In this document: positions 17,242 to 26,686 of the stretch, piece by piece
How positions within the stretch are numbered: the stretch's first letter is position 1
Layout: the number at the start of each line of letters is the position of its first letter
DNA from: Limimaricola variabilis
GTDB taxonomy: Bacteria > Pseudomonadota > Alphaproteobacteria > Rhodobacterales > Rhodobacteraceae
Direction of reading: 5' to 3'
Length of the DNA stretch: 64,000 nt
Assembly: GCF_014195545.1 (NCBI RefSeq)
Contig: NZ_JACIBX010000004.1
Location: 62,001 to 126,000 of the forward strand
The notes under the pieces: generated by a model
Told to the model about the DNA's origin: nothing
Databases searched by the model: none
The model's input: the letters and a program-made list of their open reading frames with translations, nothing else
Translations under genes and position numbers: made by a program

Positions 17242-19916
17242 TCAGGCAAAGACCAGCGTCGCGCTCTCCGCCCCGTCGAGCACGCCGTGCAGCGACAGCG
17301 CCCCGCCACCGGTCATCGCCACCTCGAACAGGATCTCGGCCCCGTTCTCGCCCAGATAGGCGACATTGGTGCGGCCTGCCTCGACGACGATCCGGAACGA
17401 TCCCTCCTCCATGCCCTCGGCATTCTGCAGCAGGATCCGGTCGCTTTCGCGGTGATCGAAATCGCGGACGAAATCGACCGCGTCGATCTGCGCGCGATCG
17501 GAGACGAAGCTGTCGGCCCCGGCCCCGCCGATCAGCACGTCGCGGCCGCGCCCGCCATCGAGCGCGTCGTCGCCGCCCCCGCCATAGAGCCGGTCGTCCC
17601 CCGCCCCGCCCGCCAGCGCATCATGCCCGGCCTCGCCCCACAGCACGTCGCGGCCGGTGCCGCCCGACAGCATGTCCGCGCCGCCGCCGCCGATCAGCCG
17701 GTCGTCGCCGCCATCGCCATGGATCTCGTCATCGCCGGCGCGCCCGCCCAGCCGGTCGGCCCCGCCGAGCCCGCGCATCAGGTCCGCGCCATCACCGCCA
17801 TCGCGGCGGTCGTCGCCCTCCGTGCCGGTATAGGTCCAGATCGGCTCGGGTTCGGGTTCGGGTTCGGGTTCGGGAACAGGTTCAGGGGCGGGTTCGGGCG
17901 CAGGCTCCGGCGCCGGGACGGGCTCGGGCGAAGGCGCGGGCGCGGGTTCCGGTTCGGGCGCGGGCACCGGTTCCGGCTGCGGCTCGCCCCCATCGGTCCA
18001 GAGCCGCGTCAGCTCGGCGGTGCGGTAGAGCAGGTCGGCGAACTCGACCAATTCGATGCCGGAGATCCGGGTCAGCGCATCGCCGGCCAGATCGAACAGC
18101 AGCTCGCCCGTGGACAGCACCGAGCCCTGCACATCGGCGAAATTCGCGCCCACCACGAAGCGGTCCTGCCCGGCGCCGCCTTCGAGCCGGTCGCGGCCGT
18201 CGCTGGCGCGCAGCGTGTCGTCGCCCCGCCCGCCGCGCAGCCAGTTGTCGGCGCCGCTGCCGATCAGCAGGTCGTCGCCATCCCCGGCAAAGGCGTTCTC
18301 GATCCCGCCGCCGATCCGTAAACCGACGCCGTCGATGCGGCTGCCCTGCCCGCCGCTCAAATCGATCAGGCTGCCGCTGGTCACCATCGCGGCGTTGATC
18401 GCGTCGGTGCCGCCGTCGCGGTCGATGATGCGCCGTCGCCCGGCCTCGGCGGCGGCCGTGTCGGCATATTCGTCCGAGAAGAAGAACACGTCGTCTGCCA
18501 GTTTCTCGCCCGGCCATGCAGGGTCAGGGTGATGTCCCTGACCTCGCCGACATGGACGTTGCCATGGCGGTCGAGCGCGTCGGGCGCGCGGTCGTGGATG
18601 TCGACGGTCCAGGTGCCGGCGCTCATCTCGCCCATGGTGGCGACCGAGCCGAACTTGAAGTTGCGCAGATCGCCGATCCCGCCTTCGAGCGGGATGTCGT
18701 GCACCAGCCGGATCCTTGTCCCCTCCGGGCTGGTCAGCCAGACGTCGAGATCGGCGGTGTTGCGCCAGAAGAATTCGAGCTGCAGCTGCACGTGTTCGAT
18801 CGCGATGTCCTGGCCGACCTCGATCTCGAACTGCAGGTGATCGACGCTGCCGCCGACCAGCTTGGCGCCCGGGGTCTCCGTCTCGACCTTGACGGTGGTC
18901 CGGTTCTGCGCGGTCTGCTGCAGCGTCCACGTCTCGGCCAGCCGCACCGCGTCATGCGCGTTGAGAAAGCCGAAACCGAAGGAATCGCTGAACGCCTTTC
19001 CGCCGCCGTTGAAATGGCCGTTGCCGTTCATCACCCAGCCGTCGCCCCAGGCGATGCCGTTGCCCAGCCCCTCGCGCCGGGCCGAGAGGCCGAGGATCTG
19101 CTGCACGTCGCGATAGCCGAGATCGGCATTGGCCTCGAGGATCAGCCCCGCCACCGCCGAGACCGCCGGCGCCGAGAAGGAGGTGCCGGTGGCGCGGGTC
19201 TCGAAGCGCTCGCCCGGCTCTGTGGTGAAGACCTCGCGCCCGGCGGCCGAGAGCAGCACGTTGGCGCCGAGACTGGTGAAGGAGGAGGCCGCGCCGTCGC
19301 GGTCCACCGCCCCCACCGCGATGGCGAGCGGCGAGTTCTGGAGATTGTGGAAGTTCGAGGAATCGTCGCCGCCGCCATTGCCGGCCGAGAACACCGCCAC
19401 CGTGCCGAGCCCGTCGCGCCCGCTCGTCACCGGATCCTCCAGCGCCTCGCGGAGCGCGGTGGCGCGGCCGAAATTATCGGCGAAGGGGCGGTTGAAGCTC
19501 CAGCTGTTGTTGACTACGTCGACCGCGCTGGCGGCGTGCAGCGCCGCGATCGCCTGGTCGAGCGCGTTGGGGCTGGCATAGTTCACCGCGAGCCCGACCA
19601 GCGTCGCCTCGCTGGCGATGCCGACGCTGCCGATGCCGTTGCCGCCTTCGGCGGCGATGACGCCCGCGACCATGTCGAAATTGTAGTCACGGGAGAGGTC
19701 GTAATTGCCGTCGAGCTCGGCGTGATTGAAGTCGATCTGGGAATCGACCACGCCGATCTTCACCCCCGCGCCGCGATACTCCGCCCAGACGGATTCGATG
19801 TCGATGTTCACGGCCGAGCGGTTTTGTGCGAAATACCAGCTGCGATACATCACCGGATCGTCGAAGACGGCGGCGCCCGAGACGGAGGTCCCGGAAATGG
19901 TGTTTGAAATCGGCAT
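17242..19916 (-). pseudogene. subtilisin-like (S8) protease with P-domain and RTX repeats, single-base frameshift
   Basis: Two overlapping minus-strand frames form one protein of about 891 residues. Part one (from ATG 19916, with GAGGGA upstream) has an S8 kexin-like domain with Asp58 in VVDSQ and Ser246 in GTSFSAP, followed by a proprotein-convertase P-domain ending DITLTLHG. The frame is then lost in the GGG run at 18509-18511; one extra G restores [14 protein letters not shown]. Part two has RTX nonapeptides, a Pro-Glu linker (17829-17987) with a GGTTCG hexamer repeat in DNA, more RTX repeats and a C-terminal domain. The HGT motif with the catalytic His is absent: NFDMVAG stands where HGTxVAG is expected. 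A sequencing error in the G run is possible, but the missing His would remain. Confidence 0.8.
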
Positions 19917-20250
19917 TGCGTGTCCCTCAATCATGTCGTGGTCGAACGGCCGTCATCGGGCTGGACCGGGTCGAGGGTCTGATGCGAGGCTTGGACGAGG
20001 CAAAGTTTTGGGCATGGCGAGCTTGGCTCTTCACCATCGAAACTAATTAAATGTCAGATTGTTATCGCCCATATAGCGAAGCGGTCCCTGAACCGCTCCA
20101 GTCGCGGATGCGGTGCAGTTTCGAGTCGAATGCTTGTCAAATGGTTAACGTCGCAGGGCGCGGCCGGGCCTTTGCGCAACGCCTGCGCAACGGCAAACGG
20201 GCGCCCGGCCCTGCGGCCGCGCGCCCGTCATTTCGCTTCATGGGGTCCGT
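19917..20250. other. 334-bp intergenic region with a candidate terminator
   Basis: The 20030-20090 segment is AT-rich and is the best promoter location for the subtilase gene. At 20197-20228 an 8-bp stem (20197-20204 with 20221-20228), with an internal GGCC pairing and a TTT trailer on the minus strand, probably ends the sugar dehydrogenase transcript. No gene is visible. Confidence 0.45.
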
Positions 20251-21180
20251 TCAGAACTCGAACGGGGCCACGCGCAGGCGCCGCCCGAGCGTCATGGCGT
20301 CGGCGACATGGATCATCGGCGCGAGGTCGACATCGCTTTCGCGCTTCGCCACCAGCTCGGCCATCCGGGCATAGAGCGCGGGGTATTCGCCGGGATGCTC
20401 CGGCAGCGGCGCCGGTGTCCCGTCGATCTCGAGCCGCGCCCCGCCGTCGCGCAGGGCGATCGCGCCCTTGTTGGTTTTGATCTCGATGTCCCAGCTCTGC
20501 GGGCCTTCCTGCCGCCAGTCGAACACCGCGCCGACATTGCCGGTGAAGTCGAGGCGGGCCGCGATCGGGGTGTCTCGGTTCTCGGGAAACTCCAGCTCGG
20601 CGGAGACGAGGTGCACCGGTTCGGGCAGGATCTCGGTCAGGATCGACAGCGCGTTGATGCCCGGGTCCATCACCCCCATGCCGCCCGGCTCGAAGACCCA
20701 GTCCTGGCCCGGATGCCATTTGCGCACATCCTCCTTCCAGGTGATGCGCACGCTCTGCACCACCCGCTCGACCAGCCGCGACTTCGCCGCCGCGACGCCC
20801 GCCGCCATGCGGCTGTGCCAGCTGGCATAGAGCGTGACGCCCTGTGTCGCGGCGAGCCGCTGCAGCGCCTGCACCTCGGCCAATGTCTGGCCGGGCGGCT
20901 TTTCGAGCATCACGTGCCGCCGCGCCAACAGCGCCTTGTGGGCATAGTCGAAGCGCGGCTGCGGCGGCAGGCAGAGCGAGATCACCTCGATGTCGGGACG
21001 CGCCGCGAGGAAGGCGTGGAAGTCGCGATGCGCCTCGACCCCCTCGACCGTGCCGGATCGGCTCACCGTCGCTGCGAGCTCCCAGTCGGGGCTCGCCTGC
21101 AGGGCCGGTACGTGCTGGTCGCGGGCGATCTTGCCAATGCCGACGAGGGCGATCTTGCGGGGGCTGGTGCCGTCGGCCAT
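20251..21180 (-). CDS. L-arabinose/D-galactose 1-dehydrogenase (Gfo/Idh/MocA family)
   Basis: A 309-residue NAD(P)-dependent dehydrogenase that oxidises an aldose to its lactone in the non-phosphorylative pathway. It closely follows the pattern of the 309-residue Azospirillum brasilense L-arabinose 1-dehydrogenase: VGIGKIARDQHVPAL at the N-terminus (Rossmann loop), CLPPQPR, VMLEKPPGQTL with the catalytic-region EKP, and WKEDVRKWHPGQDW in the substrate half. ATG 21180 overlaps the stop of the upstream dehydratase (TGATG). The dehydratase supplies the next-but-one step; the lactonase and later enzymes are not in the window. D-galactose and L-arabinose differ little for this enzyme, so the physiological sugar is open. 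Confidence 0.83.
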   Translation of the reverse strand: MADGTSPRKIALVGIGKIARDQHVPALQASPDWELAATVSRSGTVEGVEAHRDFHAFLAARPDIEVISLCLPPQPRFDYAHKALLARRHVMLEKPPGQTLAEVQALQRLAATQGVTLYASWHSRMAAGVAAAKSRLVERVVQSVRITWKEDVRKWHPGQDWVFEPGGMGVMDPGINALSILTEILPEPVHLVSAELEFPENRDTPIAARLDFTGNVGAVFDWRQEGPQSWDIEIKTNKGAIALRDGGARLEIDGTPAPLPEHPGEYPALYARMAELVAKRESDVDLAPMIHVADAMTLGRRLRVAPFEF

Positions 21181-22922
21181 CAATGGCTCTCCTTGCCGAC
21201 TGCGTTGCCGCGACAGCCGACCAGGAAATCGAAATCGGCGCCGGTCTCCGGCCCCATCACCCGCTCGTGGTAGAGGCTGGCATAGCCCGAGGCGGGGGCC
21301 TTCACCTGCGGCGTCCATGCGGCCAGACGCGCCGCCAGCTCCTCGTCCGAGATGTCGAGATGCAGCCGCCGCGCGGCGACGTCGAGCTCGATCATGTCGC
21401 CCGAGCGCACCACCGCCAGCGGCCCGCCCCGCGCCGCCTCGGGCGAGGTGTGCAGCACCACCGTGCCATAGGCGGTGCCGGACATCCGCGCGTCCGAGAT
21501 CCGCACCATGTCGGTGATGCCCTTGCGCAGCACCTTGGGCGGCAGGCCCATATTGCCGACCTCGGCCATGCCCGGATAGCCGCGCGGCCCGCAATTCCTA
21601 AGCACCATCACGCAGCTCTCGTCGATGTCGAGATCCTCGTCATTGATCCGCGCCTTGTAGTCGTCGATGTCCTCGAACACGACGGCCCGGCCCCGGTGCT
21701 GCATCAGCGCGGGCGTCGCGGCCGAGGGTTTGAGCACGGCACCCAAGGGCGCGAGGTTGCCCTTGAGCACCGCGATGCCGCCCGACTTGGCCAGCGCGCG
21801 CTCGACCGGCAGGATCACGTCCTCGTTCCAGTTCTGCACCTCCTTGACCTCGTCCCAGATCGCGCCGCCAGACACGGTCAGCGCCTCGCGGTGCAGCAGC
21901 CCCGCTTCGCCGAGCCGCTTGATGACGACCGGCAGGCCGCCGGCATAGAAGAACTCCTCCATTAAATGCTGGCCGGAGGGCATCAGGTTGACGATGGTCG
22001 GCACGTCGCGGCCGCAGCGGTCCCAATCCTCGAGCGTCAGGTCGATCCCGACCCGCCCGGCGATGGCGAGCAGGTGGATCACCGCGTTGGTGGAGCCGCC
22101 GATCGCCGCGTTGGTGCGGATCGCGTTCTCGAAGGCCTCGCGAGTCATGATGTCGGAGGGCTTCAGGTCGTCCTTGACCATGTCGACGATCCGCCGGCCG
22201 GTCAGATGCGCCATGACCCGGCGGCGGCTGTCGACCGCCGGGATCGCGGCATTGCCCGACAGCGCCATGCCGAGTGCCTCGGCCATCGAGGCCATGGTCG
22301 AGGCCGTGCCCATGGTGTTGCACGAGCCGGGCGAGCGGCTCATCGAGGCCTCGGCCTCGACGAACTCGGCTTCGGTCATCTCGCCCGCGCGCACGGCCTC
22401 GGAGAAGCGCCACAGATGCGTGCCCGAGCCCACCCGCTCGCCGCGGAAATGGCCGTTGAGCATCGGCCCACCCGAGACCACGATCGCCGGCAGGTCGACC
22501 GAGGCCGCACCCATCAGCAGCGCCGGCGTGGTCTTGTCGCAGCCGGCGAGCAGCACCACGCCGTCGATGCATTTGCCGCGCACCGCCTCCTCGACATCCA
22601 TGGCGCAGAGATTGCGATACATCATTGCGGTCGGGCGCAGCGTCGATTCCGACGGGGAGAACACCGGGAACTCGACCGGCAGGCCGCCAGCCTCGTAGAT
22701 GCCGAACTTCACCCGCTCCGCGAGGTCGCGCAGATGCGCGTTGCAGGGCGTCAGCTCCGACCAGGTGTTGCAGATGCCGATCACCGGGCGGCCGTCGAAC
22801 AGGTCGGCGGGTAAGCCTTGGTTCTTCATCCAGCTGCGGTGATAGATCGCGTCCTTCGACGTGCCGCCGAACCATTCCTGCGAACGCAGCTTGCGGGGCC
22901 AGGGGGCGGGGGTGAAGCTCAT
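21180..22922 (-). CDS. IlvD/Edd-family sugar-acid dehydratase (L-arabinonate/D-galactonate dehydratase type)
   Basis: A 580-residue Fe-S dehydratase converting an aldonate to the 2-keto-3-deoxy acid. Cluster-ligand cysteines are in ICNTWSELTPCNAHL, LLAGCDKTTPA and RSPGSCNTMGTAST, and the C-terminal DARMSGTAYGTVVLH segment is typical. SQEWFGGTSKDAIYHRSWMKNQG at the N-terminus is the signature of the arabonate-dehydratase subgroup rather than IlvD proper. ATG 22922 was chosen; the longer frame runs into the divergent regulator. It is coupled to the 1-dehydrogenase by a one-base overlap and divergent from a LysR regulator. Confidence 0.87.
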   Translation of the reverse strand: MSFTPAPWPRKLRSQEWFGGTSKDAIYHRSWMKNQGLPADLFDGRPVIGICNTWSELTPCNAHLRDLAERVKFGIYEAGGLPVEFPVFSPSESTLRPTAMMYRNLCAMDVEEAVRGKCIDGVVLLAGCDKTTPALLMGAASVDLPAIVVSGGPMLNGHFRGERVGSGTHLWRFSEAVRAGEMTEAEFVEAEASMSRSPGSCNTMGTASTMASMAEALGMALSGNAAIPAVDSRRRVMAHLTGRRIVDMVKDDLKPSDIMTREAFENAIRTNAAIGGSTNAVIHLLAIAGRVGIDLTLEDWDRCGRDVPTIVNLMPSGQHLMEEFFYAGGLPVVIKRLGEAGLLHREALTVSGGAIWDEVKEVQNWNEDVILPVERALAKSGGIAVLKGNLAPLGAVLKPSAATPALMQHRGRAVVFEDIDDYKARINDEDLDIDESCVMVLRNCGPRGYPGMAEVGNMGLPPKVLRKGITDMVRISDARMSGTAYGTVVLHTSPEAARGGPLAVVRSGDMIELDVAARRLHLDISDEELAARLAAWTPQVKAPASGYASLYHERVMGPETGADFDFLVGCRGNAVGKESH

Positions 22923-23064
22923 GGAAGGCCTTTCGAAAGCGGGCGGCGCGACGGGCCGGACCGCGTCGCGGGGGAGATCGAGTCTGGTGCGACCGGTCGG
23001 AAGGGGCGGAAACCGCCCCGGCGCCGACCATCGCGCGAAGAGATATTGGCGATGTCTGGGATAT

Positions 23065-23091
23065 GGTTCAAATAATGTTTCCGAATGAACC
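23065..23091. promoter_or_regulatory. candidate LysR operator
   Basis: Inverted repeat GGTTCA (23065-23070) and TGAACC (23086-23091) with a 15-base AT-rich spacer, 16 bases before the LysR start and inside the divergent dehydratase-LysR gap. Size and position suit an LTTR recognition site controlling both directions; the assignment is inference. Confidence 0.5.
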
Positions 23092-23106
23092 CATGATGGA
23101 ATCGTC

Positions 23107-24054
23107 ATGAATGACCGGCTGCTGCGACGCGGGCTCAAGCTCGGCCACCTCGAATTGCTGGCGCAGCTCGAGCAGAGCGGCCAGCTCGGCGCGGCGGCAG
23201 AGGCGCTCGGCATTGCGCAGCCCGCGGCCTCGCGGCTGCTGTCGGAGGCGGAGCGGATCGCCGGCTGCGCGCTGCGGCGGCGCGACGGGCGCGGCATCCG
23301 GCTGACGCCGGAGGGCGCGGCGTTGGCGCGGCGGGCCGGGCGGGTGCTGGGCGAGATCGGCGATGCCGGGCGCGAGCTGGACGAGATCGCCTCGGGCCTG
23401 TCTGGCGAGGTGCGGATCGGCGCGGTGACCGGCCCGGCGATGGACCGGGTGCTGCCGGCGCTGCGCCGCGCCCGGACCGAGATGCCGAAGCTGCGCGTGC
23501 ATGTCGAGAACGGCGACTCGGAGGTTCTGGGCGAGGCGCTGCTCGAGGGGCGCATCGACCTGGCGCTGGCGCGGCTGCCGCATGCCCATCCGGCCGAGCG
23601 CTTCGACATCCGCCCGATCGGCCCCGAGCCGGTGGCGCTGGTGGTGCGGCGCGGTCACCCGCTGCTGGCCGATCCCGCGCCCACCCCCGAGGCGATCCTC
23701 GCCCATGACTGGGTGCTGCCGGCGCGCGGCACCCTGCTGCACGACGCGGTGCAGCGGCGTCTGGCGCGGCTCGGCCTGCCGCCGCCGCATGTGCCGGTGA
23801 CGACATCCTCGGTGCTGCTGACGCTGGCGCTGGTGCAGGATGGCGACGCGGTGGCGCCGCTGGCGCGGGCGGTGGCGGCGCATGTCGCGGGTGCTGGCTG
23901 CACGGTGGTCCCGGTCGATCTCGGCCTCTCGGTGGCGCCCTACGGGCTGATCACCCGGGCCGGCGCGCTGCTGCCGGTGGCGGCCCGCCGGATGGCCGAA
24001 TTGCTGCTGCGCGACGCGCCGGACCCCGAACCCGCGGCGCCACCCGAAATGTGA
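23107..24054 (+). CDS. LysR-family transcriptional regulator of the divergent sugar-oxidation genes
   Basis: A 315-residue LTTR. The N-terminal winged HTH (LELLAQLEQSGQLGAAAEALGIAQPAASRLLSEAER, about 15-50) is followed by the linker helix and a periplasmic-binding-like effector domain from about residue 95 (GEVRIGAVTGPAMDRVLP). The sequence style matches GbpR-type LTTRs that respond to sugars near galactose/arabinose genes. It is transcribed away from the dehydratase-dehydrogenase operon, the usual LTTR arrangement. ATG 23107 was used. The effector is probably the sugar or its aldonate. Confidence 0.85.
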   Translation: MNDRLLRRGLKLGHLELLAQLEQSGQLGAAAEALGIAQPAASRLLSEAERIAGCALRRRDGRGIRLTPEGAALARRAGRVLGEIGDAGRELDEIASGLSGEVRIGAVTGPAMDRVLPALRRARTEMPKLRVHVENGDSEVLGEALLEGRIDLALARLPHAHPAERFDIRPIGPEPVALVVRRGHPLLADPAPTPEAILAHDWVLPARGTLLHDAVQRRLARLGLPPPHVPVTTSSVLLTLALVQDGDAVAPLARAVAAHVAGAGCTVVPVDLGLSVAPYGLITRAGALLPVAARRMAELLLRDAPDPEPAAPPEM

Positions 24055-24260
24055 CGCTTCCGAGGCGGCGCGCCCGGCCCGGCCGCGGGCCGGGGTGCCG
24101 ATCCGTCGACAATCCCCCTGTGCCGACAGGACCGGCCCGGCCCGGAGCGGCTTTTTGCCGACACCATGCCGCCCGACACCGCCCCGCCGCGGAAGGGTCC
24201 GAACCCCGCCCAGATTCCTCCTTAGGTGTTGATCCAACTTTAAATTTGGAGGGATGCAGA

Positions 24261-25349
24261 ATGCAGACCCGCGCGATCCACCGACTGCCCAGCCTCGCCA
24301 CGGCCCTGTTCGGCTTCGTCGCCATCTTCGCCTTTCTCGGCCTCGGCGCGCTCGCGCTGCTGGCCGAGCGCCGCCTCGAGGAGGTCGGCAACCGCGTCCA
24401 GGCCGAGGCGGTGCAGCTGCGCGGCGAAGCGCTGCGGATGAACTTCGGCAAGGCGCTCGGCCGGGAATGGAACTCGGTCAACGCGGTCGCCGGGACCATC
24501 GACATGGGCACGATCGAGGCCACCCGTCCGCGACTGGCCGCGATCTCGCGCATCTCCAACGCGATCGCCTGGACCGGCATCGCCGACAGCTCGGGCCGGC
24601 TGCTCGCCTCCTCGCGCCCGCTGCTCGAAGGGCAGGACGTCTCCGGCTCGCTGTGGTTCCGGCGCGGCCTGAACGGCAAGTATATCGGCTCGGCCGAGAC
24701 CGACGACCGGCTGGCCCGCCTGGTGCCCGGCGCGGGCGACGGCCCGGTGCGCTTCGTCGACATGTCGGTGGCGATCCGCGATCCCGAGGGGCGCGCCGAG
24801 GGCGTGCTGCTGTACCGGCTCAACGTCACCTGGATCCAAGAATACCTGATCGAGAGCGCCGGCGTGCTCGAGCTCGACCTGTTCCTCGTCAACGGCCGCG
24901 GCGACGTGCTGTTCGAGCATTACGAGCAGATCGGCCAGAGCCTCTCGCCCCGCGCCCGCCAGGTCGTGACCTCGGGCCAGCAGGGCGTCTTCCAGGTCCC
25001 GCTGGAACAGAATGGCGAGGCCTTTTTGGCGCTGCTGCCCAAGATCGTCACCGGCGACATGGCCTCGCTCGACTGGCGGCTGGTGGCGCGGGTGCCGGCG
25101 CAGGTCGCGGGCTTCGGGCTGGGCCGCGTCGTGTTCTCGCGCGACATCTTCTGGGTGGTGCTCGGCTTCGGCGCGGCGCTGGCACTGGGGACCGCGCTCT
25201 TCGCCCGCTACTTCCTGGCGCCGCTGCGGACCCTGTCGCGCGACGCCGAGGCGATCGCCGAGGGCCGCGACACCTACCCGGCCGAACAGCGCAGCAGCCG
25301 CGAGGCGCAGACCCTCTCCGCCGCCATCGTCAGGCTGCAGCGCGGCTGA
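24261..25349 (+). CDS. orphan Cache-type membrane sensor without output domain
   Basis: A 362-residue protein with TM1 at about 11-33, a periplasmic domain of about 250 residues resembling a dCache fold (WTGIADSSGRLLASSRP, WFRRGLNG, VRFVDMSVAIRDPEGR), TM2 at about 292-315 and a short HAMP-like cytoplasmic tail (LAPLRTLSRDAEAIAEGRD). No kinase, GGDEF, EAL or methyl-accepting domain follows, so it has no classical output. GGAGGG at 24248-24253 fixes ATG 24261. It lies 122 bp upstream of the bgsBA-like pair in the same direction, so it probably senses an external signal for glucan synthesis through protein contact. Function is inferred from context. Confidence 0.65.
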   Translation: MQTRAIHRLPSLATALFGFVAIFAFLGLGALALLAERRLEEVGNRVQAEAVQLRGEALRMNFGKALGREWNSVNAVAGTIDMGTIEATRPRLAAISRISNAIAWTGIADSSGRLLASSRPLLEGQDVSGSLWFRRGLNGKYIGSAETDDRLARLVPGAGDGPVRFVDMSVAIRDPEGRAEGVLLYRLNVTWIQEYLIESAGVLELDLFLVNGRGDVLFEHYEQIGQSLSPRARQVVTSGQQGVFQVPLEQNGEAFLALLPKIVTGDMASLDWRLVARVPAQVAGFGLGRVVFSRDIFWVVLGFGAALALGTALFARYFLAPLRTLSRDAEAIAEGRDTYPAEQRSSREAQTLSAAIVRLQRG

Positions 25350-25471
25350 GCGGCGCTACGGCAACAGCCGCGCCTAGCGGCGGGTCGCGACGTACCGTCG
25401 TCATTGCCCGCCGCCACCCCACGCGCGACAGCGACCCGACCTGCCGCGTGCCCCCTTGAAGGACATCCCCC

Positions 25472-26686
25472 ATGCGTCTTACCCGCATCCTCATCGGCGG
25501 CCTGCTCATCGTGGCGGCGATCTGGGTGATCGTCGGCGAGCGGCTCGGCGGCACCAGCGCCAACGCCATGGTCAACGCCCGGCTGGCGACGCTGCGCAGC
25601 CCGATCGCCGGTATCGTCACCATCCCCGACATGGCGCTCGGCGCGACGGTGCGGCGCGGCGACGAGCTGGCCTCCGTCGCCGATCCGCAGGTCGACCGGA
25701 TCCGGCACAACGACCTCGTGCTGCAATGGCAGAACGTCCAGTCCGAGCGCGACCGGCTGCGCGATCTGATGACCGAGACCAAGCAGGTAATGGAGCGGCT
25801 CGCGGTGCGCGCCGCCACCTTCGAGCGGGGCAAGACCCGCGAGGTCGAGATCCGGCTGATCCATGCCCGCAGCCGGCTGGCGCTCTTGCAGCGCGAGGCG
25901 CCGGAGCACGCGGCGCAGCTCGCGGCCGTGGTGCCCCAGCTGCCGGCCGATCCGCGCGGCCGCGACGGCGCGACCAGCGATGCCGCCGCCGTTCCCCTCA
26001 TCCCCGAGGAGATCCCGACCGAGCTGGCGCTGGCGATCGAGCACGCCCGCGAGGAGGTGGGCGTGCTGGAGACCGCACTCGCGGCGGCGCGCGACGGGGT
26101 GCATCTGGTCGACGGCTTCAACGACGCGCCCTTTGCCAGCCAGCGGCTGGCCGAGCTGCGCGCCCGCCACGACGCGCTCGAGGCCGATCACGCGTCGCAG
26201 GTCCGGCAGGTCCGCGCCCTCGCCGCGCGCATCACCGAGGAGCGGGTCAGCGTCAACCGGCTGGCCGAGGCGCCGCTCGCCACCACCTTCGACGGGCGGA
26301 TGTGGGAAGCGCTGGCGCATGACGGCGAGAACCTGCAGCGCGGCGACGCGGTGATGCGGCTGCTCGACTGCGAGAGCCTGATCGTCACCGGCTCGGTCAG
26401 CGAAGGGGTCTACAACCGGCTGCGCCCCGGCGATGCCGCGCAGTTCCGCCTGACCGGCTCCGGCGAGCTGATCGAGGGCACGGTGGAGCGCCTCGCGGGC
26501 AGCGGCGCCGCTTCGCTCTACGACACCCTCGCCATCGCGCCGTCGGGCGAACATCTCGAGCGCTACGACGTCGCGGTCAGCGTGCCCGGCCTCGCCGGCC
26601 TGACCGACGACCACTGCCCCGTCGGCCGCACCGGCCGCCTGTTCTTCGAAAGCCGGCCGCTCGACTGGCTGCGCGACCTGCTGTGA
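25472..26686 (+). CDS. BgsB/HlyD-like membrane-fusion-type subunit of glucan synthase
   Basis: A 404-residue protein with one N-terminal membrane anchor (about 5-24) and a long alpha-helical hairpin (about 85-270, rich in Arg/Glu/Leu) between two halves of a lipoyl/barrel-sandwich domain (RSPIAGIVTIPDMALGATV and FDGRMWEALAHDGENLQ). This is the HlyD/Alg44-type adaptor layout. It overlaps the following cellulose-synthase-like gene by four bases (GTGA). In Sinorhizobium meliloti, bgsB (adaptor-like) precedes bgsA (GT2) for c-di-GMP-activated mixed-linkage beta-glucan; order and types match here. AAGGA precedes ATG 25472. Confidence 0.75.
   Translation: MRLTRILIGGLLIVAAIWVIVGERLGGTSANAMVNARLATLRSPIAGIVTIPDMALGATVRRGDELASVADPQVDRIRHNDLVLQWQNVQSERDRLRDLMTETKQVMERLAVRAATFERGKTREVEIRLIHARSRLALLQREAPEHAAQLAAVVPQLPADPRGRDGATSDAAAVPLIPEEIPTELALAIEHAREEVGVLETALAAARDGVHLVDGFNDAPFASQRLAELRARHDALEADHASQVRQVRALAARITEERVSVNRLAEAPLATTFDGRMWEALAHDGENLQRGDAVMRLLDCESLIVTGSVSEGVYNRLRPGDAAQFRLTGSGELIEGTVERLAGSGAASLYDTLAIAPSGEHLERYDVAVSVPGLAGLTDDHCPVGRTGRLFFESRPLDWLRDLL

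Noticed and set aside
17829-17987. Short tandem repeats of GGTTCG considered as a repeat array or CRISPR-like region
   Set aside because: They encode the Pro-Glu linker of the RTX protein in frame; there are no spacers and the period is codon-linked.
18505-18515. Programmed -1 frameshift in the subtilase gene
   Set aside because: No X-XXY-YYZ slippery heptamer and no clear downstream pseudoknot; a one-base deletion or sequencing error is simpler.
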